A stretch of DNA of 64,000 nucleotides, taken from positions 1 to 64,000 of the forward strand of contig MPNL01000001.1 of NCBI GenBank assembly GCA_002239005.1, in the 5' to 3' direction. Made by a program: the position numbers and the translations under genes. Below the pieces are notes generated by a model. It saw nothing but the letters and a program-made list of their open reading frames with translations. It had not been told where the DNA came from and ran no database searches. Shown piece by piece: positions 48,945 through 58,635 of the stretch. This DNA comes from Truepera sp. bin119. GTDB lineage: Bacteria > Deinococcota > Deinococci > Deinococcales > Trueperaceae. How positions within the stretch are numbered: the stretch's first letter is position 1; the number at the start of each line of letters is the position of its first letter.

Positions 48945-51698
48945 CTAACCCCGGGAGGTCATCTCCTCCCTCATCACCTCGTCGAAGGCTCGCCGAAGAT
49001 CATCCTCCCCCACCCGAACAACCTGCCTCTCCCGCAGGAACACGAGCTGCACCTGTGGCGTGACGTCCCGGACAGCCTTGACCGCCTCCAAGTAGATGGC
49101 CAGCTGCACATGATAGCGCTCCGGGAGGGGTTCGAGGTCGGTCTTGTAATCCTCGAGCACCCACCCGTCGCCGGTCCGGTAGAGCCGGTCGATGACCCCC
49201 TGCCACACCACGTCGCCCATAGGAAGGGCCATAGGGAGTTCCGAGTAGTCCTCGATGCGCACAGACAGCGGGGGGAGGCCGTCCCCCAAAAGCCCCTCGT
49301 AGTTAGTGAGCAACCCCCGCACCTCGTTAAGGACATCTTGCTGCTCTGCAGGCCCGTAGGGGAACATGACCCCTTGGGTACGAAGGTTCTCGAGGTGAGC
49401 GGGGTCACCGGCACTCCAGTCTCGGCTTATAGCGTAGTGGACCAGCGTGCCCACGGCGGCCGCACGGCCGGGCAACCTCTCCCCCTCGTCGGGGTCGGAG
49501 AGGGGCAGGGGCTCGTGCGCCGCCTCCCCCTTGAGGCCTGACGGGCTCTGGACTGGAGGGTGCCGGCTGTGACGAAATGACCGGTCGATCCAGGGGGCGG
49601 CCCCCCGTCCCCGCGTCCGAGCCCCCTTCGCCCCGGGGGAAAACGCCTCGGGGTCCGCAGGTCGGAGGACATGGGTCTTGAGCACGAACTCCGCGCGGTC
49701 GTAGGGGCGAGCCCCAGGCCCGAGTCCCATCTCCTCGAAGGCTCTGACCCAGCCGACCGGGCGGTCCCCACGAACGCTGCCCGTCACCAGCACAACATCC
49801 CGGGCCCGGCTCAGAGCGACATAGAGGAGGCGGTGGCTCTCAGCGGCGTCGCGGGACCTCTTAAGCTCCCTTAAGGCCTGGTAGCCGGGGGTATCCGCGC
49901 AGGTCAAGACGCCGCTCTCGGGGTGGATCAGCAGCGGTTCGGTGTTCGACGGGAGGCCGCGCCCGGAGTCGAATATCGCCACCACAGGCCATTCGAGCCC
50001 CTTAGCCTTGTGAACGGTCAGGAGTTGGACCCCCTCCCCGGACTGGGGCACATCCCCCGCTTCCGCCTGGCGGGAGCGGAGTTCCAGCCACTCAAGAAGG
50101 ATCTCGAGATTGCCCGGCGGCCGCCGGGCAATCTCGAAGAGTAGTGCGTCGACATTTTCGCGCGCCCTCAGCCCCAGGTGACCGACATAACTCCTGCCCC
50201 GGATAAAGGGCTGGCGGATAAGGGTTTTCAGGGCGGCCAGCGGCGGGCCCCGGACCGCCTCGCAGATCGACTCAAGCCGCGCGGCGACCTCGGGGTGTCT
50301 GGCAGCCAGCACCTCGAGTGGGGCGTCTGCGCGCACGACCATGTCCACTTCGGCTAAGGGGAGTTGGCCGAAGGGGCTACGCAGCCAAGACCCCAGACTC
50401 AGACCGGCGGGTTCGACCCCCACTCGAAGGGCGTGGACGAGGTCGCGGATCTCGATTCGTTCGTAGTAGCCGCGCCCCTGGAGGAGCACATAGGGAATAT
50501 CCGCTCGCTCGAGGGCCAACTCGGCCTGCTGCAGACCGGCGTAGGAGCGGGCAAGCACCGCCATCTCCGTATAGGGGTGACCATGACGGTGGTGAAGGTC
50601 CTTGAGTCGCTCAGCCAACAGCGCCGCCTCCATTCCCCGCAACTCGGCGATGCCCGACTCTCCCACCACCCAGTGCAGTTCGACCCGTCCCCGCACCCCG
50701 ACCCGAGGACCGGCCAGCTCGACGGCCGGAGCCTCATCGGGACCGAAGCCGAGCCCCTTCGCGGCGAGCGTCTCGGTGAAACGGTTGAGGAAGCGCGCCA
50801 GCACTCGGGAGTGGCGATGAGTCCGGTCCAGCGGGGAGAGGTGCTCTCCCCGCCTGAGGGCCCTCCGGAACACCTCGACATCCGCGTGACGGAATCCGTA
50901 GATCGACTGTTTGGGGTCGCCTACCACCTCGACCTCGAGCCCACCCCGCTCGAGGGCCTCGAAGAAGGTGCCCTGCAAAGGGTTGACATCCTGGAATTCA
51001 TCGATCAACGCGACATGGTAGCGGCCCAGGACGCGCTCGAGTGCCCTCTGGGTGCGAGCCAGCAGCAGCGCCCGGCGCTCCACCTCCCCTGGCGGCAACA
51101 TCTGCGTCCCCAACCTCGACTCGTAGCGCCTGTACACGGCCTCGAACAGCGCGAGCAGGGCCCGATTCCTAGGGTGCTCGTCGGTCACGAAACGCTCGCA
51201 CAGAGAGCGCCGGTCGAAGAGTCGCCTGAGGAGGCTCTCGGTAGAGCCTCCGAGGATCGCAAGGGTGTCGTGGAGAGCATGTCCGGGATCCTGGGCGAGG
51301 TAGATCAAGCTCCGCACCTCCTCGTCGAAGGCGGCGGCCGCCTCCCACTCGCCGAGGACCCCGAAATCCGGGTCGAGCCCCATGATCGGAGCCGAGAGCC
51401 GGAGGGCTGCGATCATGAATCCGTGGATGGTCGTCAGCGTCGACCCGTCGATCTCAAGCAGCGCCTCCTCGAAGGCGGGTCGGCCTCCCTCGGTAAGCCG
51501 GTAGTCCAGATAGGTCCCGGAGGCCAGGAGTTCGCGGATGGCCCCCCCCACACGTAGCCGTAACTCGTCGGCTCCGGCTCGGGTGAAGGTGACGCCAGCG
51601 ATCCTCCTCGGAGGGGTGCCGGAGCCGATGTACTCGAGGTAGCGGAGCACCAAGCTTGTGGTCTTGCCGGTGCCGGCGGAGGCGACGCGCACCCTCAC
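48945..51698 (-). CDS. addA: AddA-like UvrD-family helicase-nuclease
   Basis: A 917-residue ATP-dependent helicase with a C-terminal nuclease. Walker A ASAGTGKTTSL comes directly after the GTG start, followed by VTFTRAGADELRLRVG (motif Ia), LIDEFQDVNPLQGTF (Walker B), EVVGDPKQSIYGFR, VQLLTVHKAKGLEWPVVAI and LLYVALSRARDVVLVTG. The nuclease motif EDYKTDL lies near the C-terminus in a RecB-like fold. The GTG overlaps the addB stop. With AddB it would resect double-strand breaks for RecA. The nominal family length is about 1200 residues, so this is a compact version. Confidence 0.85.
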   Translation of the reverse strand: MRVRVASAGTGKTTSLVLRYLEYIGSGTPPRRIAGVTFTRAGADELRLRVGGAIRELLASGTYLDYRLTEGGRPAFEEALLEIDGSTLTTIHGFMIAALRLSAPIMGLDPDFGVLGEWEAAAAFDEEVRSLIYLAQDPGHALHDTLAILGGSTESLLRRLFDRRSLCERFVTDEHPRNRALLALFEAVYRRYESRLGTQMLPPGEVERRALLLARTQRALERVLGRYHVALIDEFQDVNPLQGTFFEALERGGLEVEVVGDPKQSIYGFRHADVEVFRRALRRGEHLSPLDRTHRHSRVLARFLNRFTETLAAKGLGFGPDEAPAVELAGPRVGVRGRVELHWVVGESGIAELRGMEAALLAERLKDLHHRHGHPYTEMAVLARSYAGLQQAELALERADIPYVLLQGRGYYERIEIRDLVHALRVGVEPAGLSLGSWLRSPFGQLPLAEVDMVVRADAPLEVLAARHPEVAARLESICEAVRGPPLAALKTLIRQPFIRGRSYVGHLGLRARENVDALLFEIARRPPGNLEILLEWLELRSRQAEAGDVPQSGEGVQLLTVHKAKGLEWPVVAIFDSGRGLPSNTEPLLIHPESGVLTCADTPGYQALRELKRSRDAAESHRLLYVALSRARDVVLVTGSVRGDRPVGWVRAFEEMGLGPGARPYDRAEFVLKTHVLRPADPEAFSPGAKGARTRGRGAAPWIDRSFRHSRHPPVQSPSGLKGEAAHEPLPLSDPDEGERLPGRAAAVGTLVHYAISRDWSAGDPAHLENLRTQGVMFPYGPAEQQDVLNEVRGLLTNYEGLLGDGLPPLSVRIEDYSELPMALPMGDVVWQGVIDRLYRTGDGWVLEDYKTDLEPLPERYHVQLAIYLEAVKAVRDVTPQVQLVFLRERQVVRVGEDDLRRAFDEVMREEMTSRG

Positions 51699-54037
51699 CG
51701 CTTGCCCACCCGGCACAGGTCGAACACCTGGCAACTCCGGCAGTGATAGCCGGGGCTCGGGGTCACGTCGCCCCGTTTGAGACGCTCGGCGGCCGCCTGC
51801 ACCTGACTCCGACGCCGAGAGATAAGTCCCCGGCGGTGGGTGATGCCCCCAAACGCGAGAATCGGATCGCCCGCAATGGGCCACACCACGATGTCCACGC
51901 GCCCGACGCGCCTCCCGTAGCGCTCCAGCAGATAACCCGCCGCCCACAGCTCGGTCCAGCGCCCCCTCACCTGCTCTGCGGCCCGATCAGGACTCCACAC
52001 CCTGCCCGGTGCCGTGAGGTGGTAGAGAGTGACGTGGTCGCCGCGGCGCTCGACTGCGTGCAGGTAGGCGCGGGGACCTTCCCCCCCCTCGGGCAGCCGC
52101 AGACCAAAGGTCAACTGGGAGAGCGTCCCACTCCAGTCCGCCAGCCAGTCGGCAGCCTCCGGAAAACGGCCTCTCAACTCCTCGAGCCGTGCCAGGTCGA
52201 GCCGCGAGAAGCGCTGCATTGCCGAGATCAGCTCCTGCCACCACGCCCTGTCCCCGTCTAAGTCGAGGGCGTCCTCGGCCCAATGCCTGAAGGCGCAGCT
52301 GCTATAGTGCCTGAGCCGTTCCAGCCCAACCCCACCGAGGTCAAGAGGCTCGATGGAGGCGCGGAAGCCCGCCCCACCGCCGAGCTCCAGCCGACTGGCT
52401 GCGGGCAGATCGGGGAGGCTGCACGCCCCCTCGGCGAGTTGGGGAGCAGGGAGGAGCGGCCCACCCTGGTCGGCTTCAGGGTAGGTGATGACGATCTCGT
52501 CGGCGCGACTCCTCAGTTCTGAGAATAGAGCGCGGTCGCGCCCCCGAAACCGGCGGGGCAGTAGCCCCCCCTGCCCACGTTGGCGCAGGGCAGCGAACAC
52601 GCCCGCCAGCGGCGCCCGGCCCTCCTCGGGCACGAAGTAGTCCTCCCGGTCGCCGACCGTGTAGGCCCCCTCAACAGCCCCCATCAGGTAGGCCCGCCGG
52701 AAGCGGCGTCCGCTGGCCAGCTTCGCGGTGAGCAGCGCCACCCCGCCCCGGGGCTTGTCGAACAGGGCGGTCTCCCGCAGGAGGGTCGCCCACCAGGCCC
52801 GGAAGTGATCCCCCCGGGCGACCCTGGCCGCCTCCTGAGCGCGCTGCAAGGCGTGCTCCTTAAACTGCGGGTAGTAGTCGTCGCGCTCGAACAGCTCCTC
52901 GCGCACCGCCGCCAGGCCGGTCTCAAGAAGATCTGCAGCCCACGCTACCTCGTCCCCGCCGGGCTCGAGGAGACGCAGCCACTTACGCCACAGCCCCCCG
53001 AGCCCCTGCTCCTCCGCCAGTGCCTCGATGGCCCGGAAGCCGGCCACCCCCCGCTCCAGGGCAGCACGGGTGAGGGGGGTCAGCTCGGGGATGGCCAGCA
53101 GCCGCGAGGCGGTGGGGGCGTCAGGCAGTTCGAGGAGGTCGAGCAGGAGCCGGCCCGGCAGGGTGTCGGCCAGCGTCCGCGGGGTCTCGTCCATGAGCGG
53201 CACTCCGTACTCATCCGCGAGCGCCACGAAGGCCTTGACCTCCGCCTCGGGCGCGATCACCGCCAGCTCGAGCGGGTCCACCCCCGAGGCCAGGTCACGC
53301 TTCAGTGCACCGAGCACCCACCTGGCTTCTGCGATCGGGTTGGGGGCCCGGTAGCACTCGACGCGCCCCCCCGCCCGCTCTGGCAAGGTCTCGTCCGGTA
53401 TCTCACCGGGGGGCGGCTCGGGGAGCGCCACGTGGACCTCGACGTGGCGACCGAGCTCCCGAAACAGCCTCAGGTCGAGGGGACCTAGTTCGCGGAAGCC
53501 GTCCACCATCACCGCCGCCGCCTCGATCCCACCCGTAAAACAGCCCACCAACTTGAGCGCCTCGATACGGAAGTCGTCGTAGTCCCAGCTCTCCCCCTTG
53601 ATGCGCTCGTAGCACCGGTAGACCCGCCGCAGGCGTTCGCTCTCCGGGTCCGAGCCCGGGAGATCTGCCGGAGTGAGCCCGTAGCGCTTGGCCTCGGCGA
53701 TCGCCCGAGTGAAGAGGCGGGCCTCGCCGGGGCCGGGCGGCTCCCGGCGCAATTCCGCCAGCGCCTCCCCCACCAAGGCCAGCTGGCCCGTCCTGGCGAG
53801 AAGCGGCTTGAGTCGCAGTGCGTAGGTCAGCAGTCGGTAGTAGACCTGCTGAGCGCTGAGGAACTCGAGACCGAGCAACGCCCCGGACTCGGTGGCTCGA
53901 CGGTAGAGGTACGACCGCTGGTTCGGGAGGCCCACCCACCAGACCCGGCGACCCAGGTCGGCGAGGTCACGCGCCCGCGCCAGCAGGTGTGTGGTCTTGC
54001 CCGACCCCGGGGAGGCCACCAGCAGGTGGAAACTCAC
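51695..54037 (-). CDS. addB: AddB-like helicase-fold / PD-(D/E)XK nuclease subunit
   Basis: A 780-residue protein. Walker A is intact at the start (VASPGSGKTTHLL), and a UvrD-like but degenerate helicase body follows (LMGAVEGAYTVGDREDYF). A C-terminal nuclease-type region is bracketed by cysteines: SSCAFRHWAED, and YHCRSCQVFDLC at the end. The cysteine pattern (one, then CxxC and a last C) suggests the iron-sulfur staple of AddB. It is shorter than classical AddB. It is translationally coupled to addA by GTGA. Confidence 0.8.
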   Translation of the reverse strand: MSFHLLVASPGSGKTTHLLARARDLADLGRRVWWVGLPNQRSYLYRRATESGALLGLEFLSAQQVYYRLLTYALRLKPLLARTGQLALVGEALAELRREPPGPGEARLFTRAIAEAKRYGLTPADLPGSDPESERLRRVYRCYERIKGESWDYDDFRIEALKLVGCFTGGIEAAAVMVDGFRELGPLDLRLFRELGRHVEVHVALPEPPPGEIPDETLPERAGGRVECYRAPNPIAEARWVLGALKRDLASGVDPLELAVIAPEAEVKAFVALADEYGVPLMDETPRTLADTLPGRLLLDLLELPDAPTASRLLAIPELTPLTRAALERGVAGFRAIEALAEEQGLGGLWRKWLRLLEPGGDEVAWAADLLETGLAAVREELFERDDYYPQFKEHALQRAQEAARVARGDHFRAWWATLLRETALFDKPRGGVALLTAKLASGRRFRRAYLMGAVEGAYTVGDREDYFVPEEGRAPLAGVFAALRQRGQGGLLPRRFRGRDRALFSELRSRADEIVITYPEADQGGPLLPAPQLAEGACSLPDLPAASRLELGGGAGFRASIEPLDLGGVGLERLRHYSSCAFRHWAEDALDLDGDRAWWQELISAMQRFSRLDLARLEELRGRFPEAADWLADWSGTLSQLTFGLRLPEGGEGPRAYLHAVERRGDHVTLYHLTAPGRVWSPDRAAEQVRGRWTELWAAGYLLERYGRRVGRVDIVVWPIAGDPILAFGGITHRRGLISRRRSQVQAAAERLKRGDVTPSPGYHCRSCQVFDLCRVGKR

Positions 54038-54182
54038 AGAGCCATTGTAGCGCCAGCCTGCTGCGCCCCGGCCGCGTCAAGGAGTGGCCAGAGTGCACCC
54101 TAAGTCCGAGTCTCGTTCGCCCTTAGCCGCGGATCCGCCTCGTCGGTGTCCCTCTCCCACCTCAACGGGGCCGGGAGGCTCA

Positions 54183-56332
54183 TCAGGGGTCGAAAATCGC
54201 CCCGAGTTGCTCCGCGAGCCCGGCCGCGGTCGTCACCGGGAGTCGGCACGCCCCCCCCTCGCACACGTAGGCTGTCGCCCTGCCGTCCACGACACCCCTG
54301 CCTCTCAGGAAGGGTACCTTGCGAACCAGCGGATCGTCGGGCCCTTCGGAGAGCACCTCGGCGGCGTAGGAGAGATCGTGGGTACGGAGCGCGTCGAGTA
54401 GTGCCAGGGTGTCTTCAGCTCCGGGCCGGCCCACGATCACCACCTCCCGAGGCGGGCTGAGCAGCGTCTCCACCACTGTGAGGGTGGTCCCGAAGCCCCT
54501 CGGCTGAGACCGCATGGGTTCGAGCGCCGGCCGGACCGCCTCGGACGCCAGCTCCTCGTACGATCCCTCCCCCGTCAGCCGACCCACCCGGAGGAGTAGT
54601 TCGGCGGCCGCCCCCCCCCCCGCGGGGGGGGCGCGGGCGCACAAGGGTTTTTGGGGGGGGGGAAGACCCCCGCCCGCCGCCCCACCGGGAGGAGTAGTTC
54701 GGCGGCCGCCACGCCCTCGGCGGGGGTCGCGGCGTCGAAGATGTTTTTGGGGCGGGCGATAAGCTCCTCACCGCCGGTGGGAGTGCTGAAGAAGCCCCCC
54801 CGGGGGTCGCGGAAGTGCTCGGCGACAGCGGCGGCCAAATCGATCGCCAGGCCGAGCCATTCCGCTTCGAAGGTAGCCCGGTAGAGCGAGAGCAGACCCA
54901 GCCCGAAGAAGGCGTAATCCTCCAGCAACCCTTCGATCTTTGCCTCTCCGTCCTTGTAGCTGTGCAGCAGGCGGCCGTCCCGGTAGAGCTCCTGGCGCAG
55001 GAACGAAGCGTTGCGCGAGGCGGCGCCGAGGTAGTCGGCGCGGCCGAGCAGGCGTCCAGCCTCGGCGTACCCACCCAGCATCAGTCCGTTCCAGGCGGTA
55101 AGGATCTTATCGTCCAGGTCGGGGCGAACGCGCTCCTCCCTAGCCTCGAAGAGCAGGGAGCGGGCGCGTTCCAGACGCTCCTGCAGCGCCTCCACCGTGA
55201 GGCCGAAGCGGTCGGCCAGCGCCCGCTCTTCGTGCGGGACCTCAAGGATGTTGCGACCCTCGAAGTTGCCTGCCTCGGTCACGCCGTAGTAGGCGGCGAC
55301 AAGATCTGCGTCGGCAGCCAGCAGCCGTTCGATCTCCTGCAGATCCCAGGTGTAGAACTTGCCCTCCACCCCCTCGCTGTCGGCGTCGAGAGCGCTGTAG
55401 AAGCCGCCCTCTGGGGAGGTCATCTCCCGCTCGACCCAGGCGAGGGTCGCCTCCACCGTGTGGCGGTAGAGGGGGGCACCGGTCTGATGGAAAGCCTCAG
55501 CGTAGCGACCGACCAACTGGGCGTTGTCGTACAGCATCTTCTCGAAGTGGGGTACCAGCCAGCGCCCGTCGACGCTGTAGCGGGCGAAACCGCCGCCGAG
55601 TTGATCGAAGATGCCACCACGCGCCATGCGGGTGAGGGTCTGGTAGGCCATAGCGCGCGCCCCCTTACCGGGCTGGCGCAGGAGGAAGCGGAGCACCGCA
55701 TGGGGGGGGAACTTTGGCGCCCCACCGAAGCCGCCGTAACGGGGGTCGAACTGGCCCTGCAGCGCCTTGAGAGCGGACCCAAGCCCTTCACGGCCGGCCC
55801 TTGCCGTCCCTGTCGGAAGGTCGAACAGGCGGTTCAGGTGATCGGTAACGCGATCGGCGGTCTGTTCGACCTCGTCGCGACGCCGCTCCCAGATATCGAC
55901 GATCGACCACAATACCCGGGTGAAGGCCGGCTGACCGAAGCGCTCCTGCGCCGGAAAGTAGGTGCCGGCGAAGAACGGCCTCCTCTCCGGGGTCATCACC
56001 ACCGTCATGGGCCACCCACCATGCCCCGTCATGGCCTGCACGGCGCCCATGTAGACAGCGTCCACGTCCGGCCGTTCCTCCCGGTCCACCTTCACATTGA
56101 CGAAGTGGCGGTTCATCAGTTCGGCGGTGGCCTCATCCTCGAACGACTCGTGCGCCATAACGTGACACCAGTGACACGACGAATACCCTACCGATAGCAG
56201 GATCGGTCGGTCCTCGACCCTGGCGCGGTCGAAGGCCTCGGAACCCCACGGGTACCAGTCGACCGGATTGTGTCGGTGCTGCAGCAGATACGGACTGGTC
56301 TCACGGGCCAGCCTATTGGTTCTCAGGTCCAC
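54183..56332 (-). pseudogene. thioredoxin-domain protein (YyaL/DUF255), frame broken
   Basis: The intact part starts at GTG 56332 with [18 protein letters not shown], then the thioredoxin-like [31 protein letters not shown], and the (alpha/alpha) barrel ([51 protein letters not shown]). Near 54690 the frame runs into a corrupted tandem copy and ends at 54575. The true C-terminus ([19 protein letters not shown] to GLAEQLGAIFDP) continues in another frame from about 54620 to 54183. Without the duplication the two parts would join to about 700 residues, the family length. Function of the family is poorly known. A TACTCT box five bases before the GTG suggests a leaderless start. Confidence 0.85.
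54590..54785. repeat. 98-bp imperfect tandem duplication with homopolymers
   Basis: GGAGGAGTAGTTCGGCGGCC begins one copy at 54590 and another at 54688. The copy at 54590 then becomes runs of C and G in which the order of the other copy can still be followed base by base, including the shared GTTTTTGGG. The mixture of exact repeat and homopolymer noise looks like low-quality sequence incorporated at an assembly join. Confidence 0.75.
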
Positions 56333-56788
56333 AACGCAGAGTAGCACTCGGAGCACGGCCGGCCCAGGAGATCCAAACCGCACGCCCAGCGGAGCCCGTA
56401 CCGGAGGGCGACCTATCTCGGGCCGGACCACGCTTCGCCGAGTCCCTACGGGTACCATCCGGTCGCTCGACGAGGTTGCGAACCGCAGGAGGGATCCGGC
56501 GATCCGCCAGGCGTTTTCGCCACAGACGAGGTTGTACACCTTCAGGCGCACGGGAGCAGGGGGCATCCCGCGCTCCAGATGCCGTGAGGTTCACAGGGAG
56601 AGTGAGGATCCTCTGACCGGCCTCAGATGACCTTGCCTGCAGTCGCGCCAGGTTGTCGGAATTGCGGCCAGGCCCACGGAACCCGCAGCGGCCATCCGGA
56701 GGGGATCGCCCACACGGGGATCGAACCCCAGATCCCCGAATGTCGCCCTCGGAGGCCGGGCATCTGGAGCAGGCCCGGCAGCGGGATC
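56333..56788. other. divergent intergenic region
   Basis: It holds the promoters of the YyaL gene (TACTCT at 56338-56343, minus) and pdxH. A minus-strand GGGGTTCGATCCCC hairpin near 56716-56729 resembles a tRNA T-arm, but no cloverleaf can be drawn. Confidence 0.4.
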
Positions 56789-56817
56789 TCGACCGCTCCG
56801 CCTCCACCGCGTAGACT
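56789..56817 (+). promoter_or_regulatory. pdxH promoter
   Basis: TCGACC (56789-56794), a 17-base spacer and TAGACT (56812-56817); the ATG follows after six bases, a leaderless layout. Confidence 0.6.
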
Positions 56818-56823
56818 TGACCT

Positions 56824-57459
56824 ATGGATCTCTCGAGCACCCGCAGGACCCCCGCCGGCGGGGGCCTCGACGAAGCCGACCTCGACCCGGATCCCTTCAC
56901 CCAGTTCAGGATCTGGTTCGATCGGGCCCTCGAGGCCGACCTGGTCGAACCCACCGCCATGACGCTAGCCACCGCCGCCATCGGCGGGCGGGTGGCGGCG
57001 CGGATGGTCCTCCTTAAGGGGTTCGACGAGGAGGGCTTCGTGTTCTACAGCAACTACGGTAGTCGCAAGGCCTCCGACCTCGCGAAGAACCCGCAGGCGG
57101 CCCTGCTATTCTATTGGGACCGACTCGAGCGGCAGGTCCGCATCGAGGGGGTTGTCGAGAAGATCTCCCGGGAGGTGTCGGCGGCCTATTTCGCAACCCG
57201 GCCCCGCGGGAGCCAATTAGGAGCGCTGGCGTCGCCGCAGAGTCGCGTCCTCGCGAACCGCGCGGAGCTTGAGGAGCGGTGGCGCGAGTTGGCCGACCGC
57301 TACCCTGAGGGGGAGATCCCCTTGCCCGATCACTGGGGCGGGTTCCGTCTGAAGCCCGATAGCTTCGAATTCTGGCAGGGTCGCCCGAGCCGCCTCCACG
57401 ACCGCATCCGCTACCGGCTGGAGGGCAACAACTGGCGGCTGGAACGGCTGGCCCCCTGA
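56824..57459 (+). CDS. pdxH: pyridoxamine 5'-phosphate oxidase
   Basis: A 211-residue FMN enzyme that makes pyridoxal 5'-phosphate from PNP or PMP. Signatures are DPFTQFRIWFDRALEADL, AMTLATAAIGGRVAARMVLL, GFVFYSNYGSRKASDL, RQVRIEGVVEKI, SRPRGS-like TRPRGSQLGALAS, and the C-terminal EFWQGRPSRLHDRIRY and WRLERLAP. It has its own promoter. Confidence 0.96.
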   Translation: MDLSSTRRTPAGGGLDEADLDPDPFTQFRIWFDRALEADLVEPTAMTLATAAIGGRVAARMVLLKGFDEEGFVFYSNYGSRKASDLAKNPQAALLFYWDRLERQVRIEGVVEKISREVSAAYFATRPRGSQLGALASPQSRVLANRAELEERWRELADRYPEGEIPLPDHWGGFRLKPDSFEFWQGRPSRLHDRIRYRLEGNNWRLERLAP

Positions 57460-57602
57460 CCACCCCCGGTCACGAGTCCGCTACCGAGCAGGACCTCCTC
57501 CCCAGCACCCTCCTCGCCCCAGGCTGCGGCCTGTCAGTTCTGGTTGAAACCCCTACTCGCTATCCCTGTCTTCGACACCACCGGCGCCGCCTCCACCATC
57601 AC

Positions 57603-58562
57603 CTACTCGGAGGGCGGCAACACTACCTCGGGGTAGGATTCGATACCGGATTCACTTACGAGCGTGCGGACAACCTCGTCAACCCTCTCCTGGAGCACCT
57701 CCTGCTCGAGTTGGTCGCGCACCGCTTCGAAGGGCATCACCTCTCCACCCTCGCGCCGGTAGACCAGGATGGTGTGAAACCCGAACCGGGTCTCTACCGG
57801 CCCCACAGGGGTCCCCACCTCCGCTGCGAAGGCGGCTTCCTCGAAGGGGGGAACCATCCGATCACGGGTGAAGCAGCCCAGGTCACCGCCCCGGGGACCG
57901 CTCGGGCCGGTGCTGCGGTCTATGGCCAGCGTCTCGAAGTCGGCGCCGGCCTCGAGGTCGATCAGCGTGTCCTGCGCCTCCTCGACGGTGTCCTGGAGGA
58001 TATGGCGAGCGCAGACCTGCTCGGGGGTCGTAAAACGATCAAGGTCGGTATTGTAGCTACTTAGGAGCTGCTCAGCGGAGACCTCGATCTCATCGGTGAG
58101 GGTGGTGATCAGCTGCTGGATCTGCTCGAGCTCGCCGATCAGCCTCCGCAGATACGCCTCATCGCCGAAGCCCGCGGCGGCGAGCAGTTCCAGGAAATCC
58201 TCATCGGATTGCAGGCCCCCTCTGATCTCATCGACGCGCCGCTGCACAAACTCCTCAGGAAAGGGAATCCCCCGATCCTCGGCCACCTGGAGCAGCACCA
58301 TATCGGTCACGCGCTGCTCGAGGAAGGTCGGCCGGAACCGGGCAAGCTGGGCACGGATCTCATCGTCCACCGGCCTGCCCTGGCTGGCGGCGACGCCGCG
58401 GATGGCGATCTCGAAGCGCCGATCGAATTCGGAGAGCGTCTCGACCCGCTCGCCGAGGCGCAGCACTACCGGATCCTCCTCCTGAGCCAGGGTTACGGCG
58501 ACGAAAGCGAGGGGGATGAGCACCAAGAGGTGTGGCAGAGGGACTTTCGGGCTGCATGACAT
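57603..58562 (-). CDS. exported PpiC-type peptidyl-prolyl isomerase
   Basis: From ATG 58562, a 319-residue protein with a signal peptide (LLVLIPLAFVAVTLAQ), a SurA_N-like helical segment, and a parvulin domain (QVCARHILQDTVEEAQDTLI, FETLAIDRSTGPSGPRGGDL, VPPFEEAAFAAEVG, PVETRFGFHTILVYRR). It would assist folding in the periplasm, and is the second such protein in the window after 14238-16493. TAGGGT ends six bases before the ATG. It is 73 bases downstream of dnaJ on the same strand. Confidence 0.9.
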   Translation of the reverse strand: MSCSPKVPLPHLLVLIPLAFVAVTLAQEEDPVVLRLGERVETLSEFDRRFEIAIRGVAASQGRPVDDEIRAQLARFRPTFLEQRVTDMVLLQVAEDRGIPFPEEFVQRRVDEIRGGLQSDEDFLELLAAAGFGDEAYLRRLIGELEQIQQLITTLTDEIEVSAEQLLSSYNTDLDRFTTPEQVCARHILQDTVEEAQDTLIDLEAGADFETLAIDRSTGPSGPRGGDLGCFTRDRMVPPFEEAAFAAEVGTPVGPVETRFGFHTILVYRREGGEVMPFEAVRDQLEQEVLQERVDEVVRTLVSESGIESYPEVVLPPSE

Positions 58563-58635
58563 GCTGCACCCTACCACCCCGGAGTGAACCGTCGCCCGGA
58601 CCAACCCTGCCGGGCTCTCCAGGGCGCCAGGAAGC

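Noticed and set aside
48267-49541. 424-codon + strand frame from 48267
   Set aside because: Its 3' half is antisense to addA, and the 5' half has no motif or ribosome site.
56701-56760. T-arm-like GGGGTTCGATCCCC on the minus strand
   Set aside because: No acceptor, D or anticodon stem can be formed around it; it is only a hairpin.
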